A DNA stretch of 8,488 nt from Rickettsiaceae bacterium (GTDB taxonomy: Bacteria > Pseudomonadota > Alphaproteobacteria > Rickettsiales > Rickettsiaceae), in assembly GCA_022702085.1 (NCBI GenBank), contig JAKONF010000083.1, forward strand, positions 1-8,488, written 5' to 3'. Made by a program: the position numbers and the translations under genes. A model generated the notes under the pieces. That model saw nothing but the letters and a program-made list of their open reading frames with translations. It did not search any database and was not told the DNA's origin. This document shows positions 6,368-8,488 of this stretch, piece after piece (position 1 is the first letter of the stretch; every line of letters starts with the position of its first letter).

Positions 6368-7114
6368 TCAATTTCCAACAGTTTTTGCTTTTGCAAGTTC
6401 AATTGACAATTCTCTAGCTCTAGAAGGATTCATGTTTGCAATAACAGGAGCTACTTTGATCTCTTTCATATTACTCACTACTTGCAATAAAACTGGCATT
6501 TCTAATCCATCAAATATTTTTGCAGCTTCGCGCGGTCTCATATTTTCATAAATTTTAACCAAACTCATGACTTTAGCATTTTCTTTAGTATCATATTGCT
6601 TCATCACAATCTCAAGTTGAGTCTGCAAAGATTTGAGTTCATTCATTTTTTGATCAATTTTATTTTCTGTAGCTTTTAGTACTTGCTCTTTGACAATAAG
6701 ATCTTCTTGATTTTTGTTTAATTCTTCCCTTCTCTTTGATAGTTCTTTTAATAATTTAACTTCAGAATTATCGACATTTGTAGGATTAACAATATTATTT
6801 TGGGTGGGTAATGTTTGTTTATGATGCTTGATATTTTCTTTGTCAGTTCCTTTGACAATCTCATTTTTATGATTTGAAAATTTAATCTCGGGAGCCGATT
6901 GTTTCAATAAATCAATTTTTTCTCTAGCGCCATTTTGATCATCTTCCTGTGAGTTGTTTTGTTCTGCGTAAGCAGTACCTATCAGTACTGAAGTTGCTGA
7001 GGTATCTAGGGCATATTGGGTTTGTTCTTGAACTCTATCAAATAATATTGATGCTTTAGCAACCAGAGTAAGAATTAATATAACCAATAAAGTCGAGAAT
7101 AAATTTATTTTCAT
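6368..7114 (-). CDS. MotE-like flagellar motor protein with MgtE_N domain
   Basis: The 248-aa protein has an N-terminal membrane or signal segment (about 5-21), a low-complexity polar region (50-115), a coiled coil (about 117-175, beginning SEVKLLKELSKRREELN) and a C-terminal MgtE intracellular-N-type domain (about 180-240) containing LVKIYENMRPREAAKIFDGL, MPVLLQVVSNMKE and ANMNPSRARELSIELA. This is the architecture of alphaproteobacterial MotE-family proteins, periplasmic proteins that support the flagellar motor (in Sinorhizobium MotE is a chaperone of MotC). It is not a magnesium channel: the MgtE membrane domain is absent. An AYA at 48-50 might be a signal-peptidase site, which would release the protein to the periplasm. 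The ATG overlaps the stop of the DUF6468 gene by 4 nt (ATGA), and ccmD follows after 2 nt. Confidence 0.85.
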   Translation of the reverse strand: MKINLFSTLLVILILTLVAKASILFDRVQEQTQYALDTSATSVLIGTAYAEQNNSQEDDQNGAREKIDLLKQSAPEIKFSNHKNEIVKGTDKENIKHHKQTLPTQNNIVNPTNVDNSEVKLLKELSKRREELNKNQEDLIVKEQVLKATENKIDQKMNELKSLQTQLEIVMKQYDTKENAKVMSLVKIYENMRPREAAKIFDGLEMPVLLQVVSNMKEIKVAPVIANMNPSRARELSIELAKAKTVGN

Positions 7115-7716
7115 TTTTTTGCGCTAATTCTTCTTAAAGTGTCGTAGTAATTTAGATTATTTTCTTCAGGTTTTTTTGTTATGATATTTGTTACGGTATT
7201 GGTAAGATCATTTTTATGTTTAAAGATCTTATCATCATAATAGTCTTCATTATCTATTAAATCTTCATCAGTGAATCTATCATTCATCTCATTATTATGG
7301 GTCTGCTCAATTCCGCTTTTTTTTAGAATAGTTTGATATCTATTACTGGGTTCAGTATTAGATTTTTCCTTTAGAGCAGTATTAAAATATTCTCTTTGTT
7401 CTTGTTTTATAGAGCGAATTTGATTGCTCAATTCCTCTGAAATATTATCAGCAAGATCAGTCAGAATTTTAAGCTCTTGACAGTTTGTTTTAGCTTCATC
7501 TACAGAAGTTTTGAGTTCAGTACTAGTGATTTTAGCTACTTCACTCAAATCTTTAACACTAGCTTCCGCTTTAACTATCGAAACATTTAACTCTTTAATC
7601 ATTCTAGCAAATTCTACTCTGCTATTTTGTAAATCTTGAATTCTACGATTAAGCATCCAACAATAAGTGATGCAAATACCAATCATTATTAACAATATAA
7701 AATCAAGGATCAACAT
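7111..7716 (-). CDS. DUF6468 flagellar-operon protein
   Basis: This 201-aa protein has one N-terminal membrane anchor (about 3-21), the family signature YCWMLNRRIQDLQNSRVEFARMI (18-40, split around the anchor end), then a long helical, coiled-coil-like region (about 25-115) with repeated Ala/Glu/Lys spacing. DUF6468 proteins are encoded between fliM and the MotE-like gene in many alphaproteobacteria, exactly as here; their role in the flagellum is not defined, though a motor-associated membrane factor is the natural guess. The C-terminal third (about 116-201) is hydrophilic and acidic (DEDLIDNEDYYDD) with no recognisable fold, and seems longer than usual. The ATG at 7716 is 5 nt after the fliM stop, and the end overlaps the next gene by 4 nt, so the three are surely one transcript. 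Confidence 0.8.
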   Translation of the reverse strand: MLILDFILLIMIGICITYCWMLNRRIQDLQNSRVEFARMIKELNVSIVKAEASVKDLSEVAKITSTELKTSVDEAKTNCQELKILTDLADNISEELSNQIRSIKQEQREYFNTALKEKSNTEPSNRYQTILKKSGIEQTHNNEMNDRFTDEDLIDNEDYYDDKIFKHKNDLTNTVTNIITKKPEENNLNYYDTLRRISAKK

Positions 7717-7721
7717 TTGAT

Positions 7722-8488
7722 TTAATCTTCAATAAGATGTTTAAGGTTAACAGCTACTTTATTTTCAACTTTGCCAATCTGGCCTTTAAAAATATTGACG
7801 TTACCACAACGCACTGTAATGTCTTTATCGTGTTTATGTTCCATGACGATAGTATCGCCCACTTTAAGATTCATTACATCGGAGAGCAATACAGGTTTAT
7901 TAGTAATTACTGCTTCAAGTGGAAAATCGACATTATGAACAGCTCGAACCATTTGTTCTTCCCATGCTGCGTCATTACCAAATTTATCACCAAGAAAAAC
8001 TTGTTGCATCTGTTCTTTAATTGGTTCAATTGTTTTATAAGGAATAACCAAATCTATTTTATCTCTACGATTATCAATTTCGACATTGATTTTAAGTACT
8101 ATGATGGCATCGCCAGGTCTCGCAATAGCTGCGAAATTACGATTAGATTCAAGTCTTTCAAAAGCGAAAGTTATTGGAGTAACAGGTTCAAAAGCTAAAC
8201 TTAATTCTTGTAACATCACTTCGGCGATTTGCCTAGATAATCCTTGTTCAATTGAAGTCAAAATTCTACCAGCAGCGGCTTTACCAGCTTGATTCACATT
8301 TTTTTTACCACCAAGTAAAATATCTACAAATGAAAAAATAAGATTGTTATCGAATATGAGTAAACCTAAATTTTCCCATTCAACTGCCTGAAAAACAGTA
8401 ATTGAAGAGGATGAATTGATATTTTTAAAATAACCGCCAAATCTCAGTGAATTACATTCAATAATTTCAATATCAACTGGTTCTGAAG
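7722..8488 (-). CDS. fliM: Flagellar motor switch protein FliM, C-terminal part (5' end outside window)
   Basis: FliM forms the C-ring of the flagellar basal body with FliG and FliN and switches rotation direction. The frame stays open to the window edge, giving 254 residues; a GTG at 8297 is internal, not the start. Upstream of it the family signature is plain: CNSLRFGGYF, then ITVFQ, LLIFDNNLIFSFVDILLGG. Next come TSIEQGLSRQIAEVML and ESNRNFAAIARPGDAIIVLKINVEI of the FliM middle domain, LVIPYKTIEPI closing it, and a C-terminal SpoA (FliN-like) domain with VLLSDVMNLKVGDTI and GQIGKVENKVAVNL. The missing N-terminus would carry the CheY-P-binding peptide, so chemotaxis coupling cannot be judged. 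No frameshift or internal stop is seen, arguing for a functional motor. It is the most upstream visible gene of the minus-strand cluster. Confidence 0.93.
   Translation of the reverse strand, partial: SEPVDIEIIECNSLRFGGYFKNINSSSSITVFQAVEWENLGLLIFDNNLIFSFVDILLGGKKNVNQAGKAAAGRILTSIEQGLSRQIAEVMLQELSLAFEPVTPITFAFERLESNRNFAAIARPGDAIIVLKINVEIDNRRDKIDLVIPYKTIEPIKEQMQQVFLGDKFGNDAAWEEQMVRAVHNVDFPLEAVITNKPVLLSDVMNLKVGDTIVMEHKHDKDITVRCGNVNIFKGQIGKVENKVAVNLKHLIED

Noticed and set aside
6368..7114. Magnesium transporter MgtE
   Set aside because: Only the small MgtE_N-type helical domain is present; there is no CBS pair and no five-helix channel, and the coiled coil plus flagellar context point to MotE.
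7737..8198. Plus-strand ORF of about 150 codons opposite fliM
   Set aside because: It is antisense to a clear FliM coding frame and rich in Phe, Tyr, Ile and Asn, typical of a shadow of AT-rich coding DNA. The shorter plus-strand ORFs at 8086-8292, 6360-6551 and 5949-6197 were rejected for the same reason.
8295..8297. GTG as the start of FliM, implying a truncated gene
   Set aside because: The frame is open upstream to the window edge and encodes further FliM-specific sequence (LRFGGYF, LLIFDNNLIFSFVDILLGG), so the gene simply runs out of the window.

Overview
The window is AT-rich and looks like the chromosome of a Rickettsiales-type alphaproteobacterium, probably a flagellated Rickettsiaceae or Midichloria-like intracellular lineage. 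Three things suggest this: a CtrA cell-cycle regulator that closely follows the Caulobacter protein, a system I cytochrome c maturation pair (CcmD/CcmE), and the alphaproteobacterial flagellar order fliM - DUF6468 - MotE-like. Genus cannot be fixed from the sequence alone. No rRNA, tRNA, CRISPR array, insertion sequence or phage gene was seen.

Layout. On the + strand: (1) the C-terminal part of an outer-membrane porin (1-552, cut by the window edge). (2) ctrA (687-1454), a single gene with a good ribosome binding site. (3) A tight four-gene run: ferredoxin/flavodoxin-NADP+ reductase, folD, cysQ-type phosphatase and an APH(6)/StrB-like small-molecule kinase (1622-5202), with a 3-nt gap or overlaps between neighbours. 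The strand then flips at a 9-nt convergent junction. On the - strand, read right to left: (4) fliM (cut by the window edge), a DUF6468 protein, a MotE-like MgtE_N protein, ccmD and ccmE (8488-5888), packed with overlaps or gaps of 2-5 nt like one operon. A 40-codon ORF follows ccmE in the same frame. (5) A separate three-helix membrane protein resembling the RipA family (5682-5212), with its own ribosome binding site.

How the genes fit together. The minus-strand cluster joins the flagellar switch/motor (FliM C-ring protein, MotE-type stator-associated protein) to the heme chaperone step of cytochrome c assembly. CtrA controls flagellar and cell-cycle genes in free-living alphaproteobacteria and lies about 6 kb from fliM here. 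The plus-strand run is redox and one-carbon housekeeping: reduced ferredoxin/NADPH exchange, formyl-tetrahydrofolate supply and probable PAP recycling, plus one kinase of unknown substrate.

Most useful points: an unusually short ccmD gene (36 aa) in what would otherwise look like a gap; a fresh 21-bp in-frame tandem duplication inside the catalytic loop of the kinase; flagellar genes running directly into ccmDE; FNR and folD lying in one frame separated only by TGA-ATT; a CtrA with an extended C-terminus lacking the Ala-Ala degron; and a RipA-like membrane protein. I found no convincing wholly new multi-gene system.
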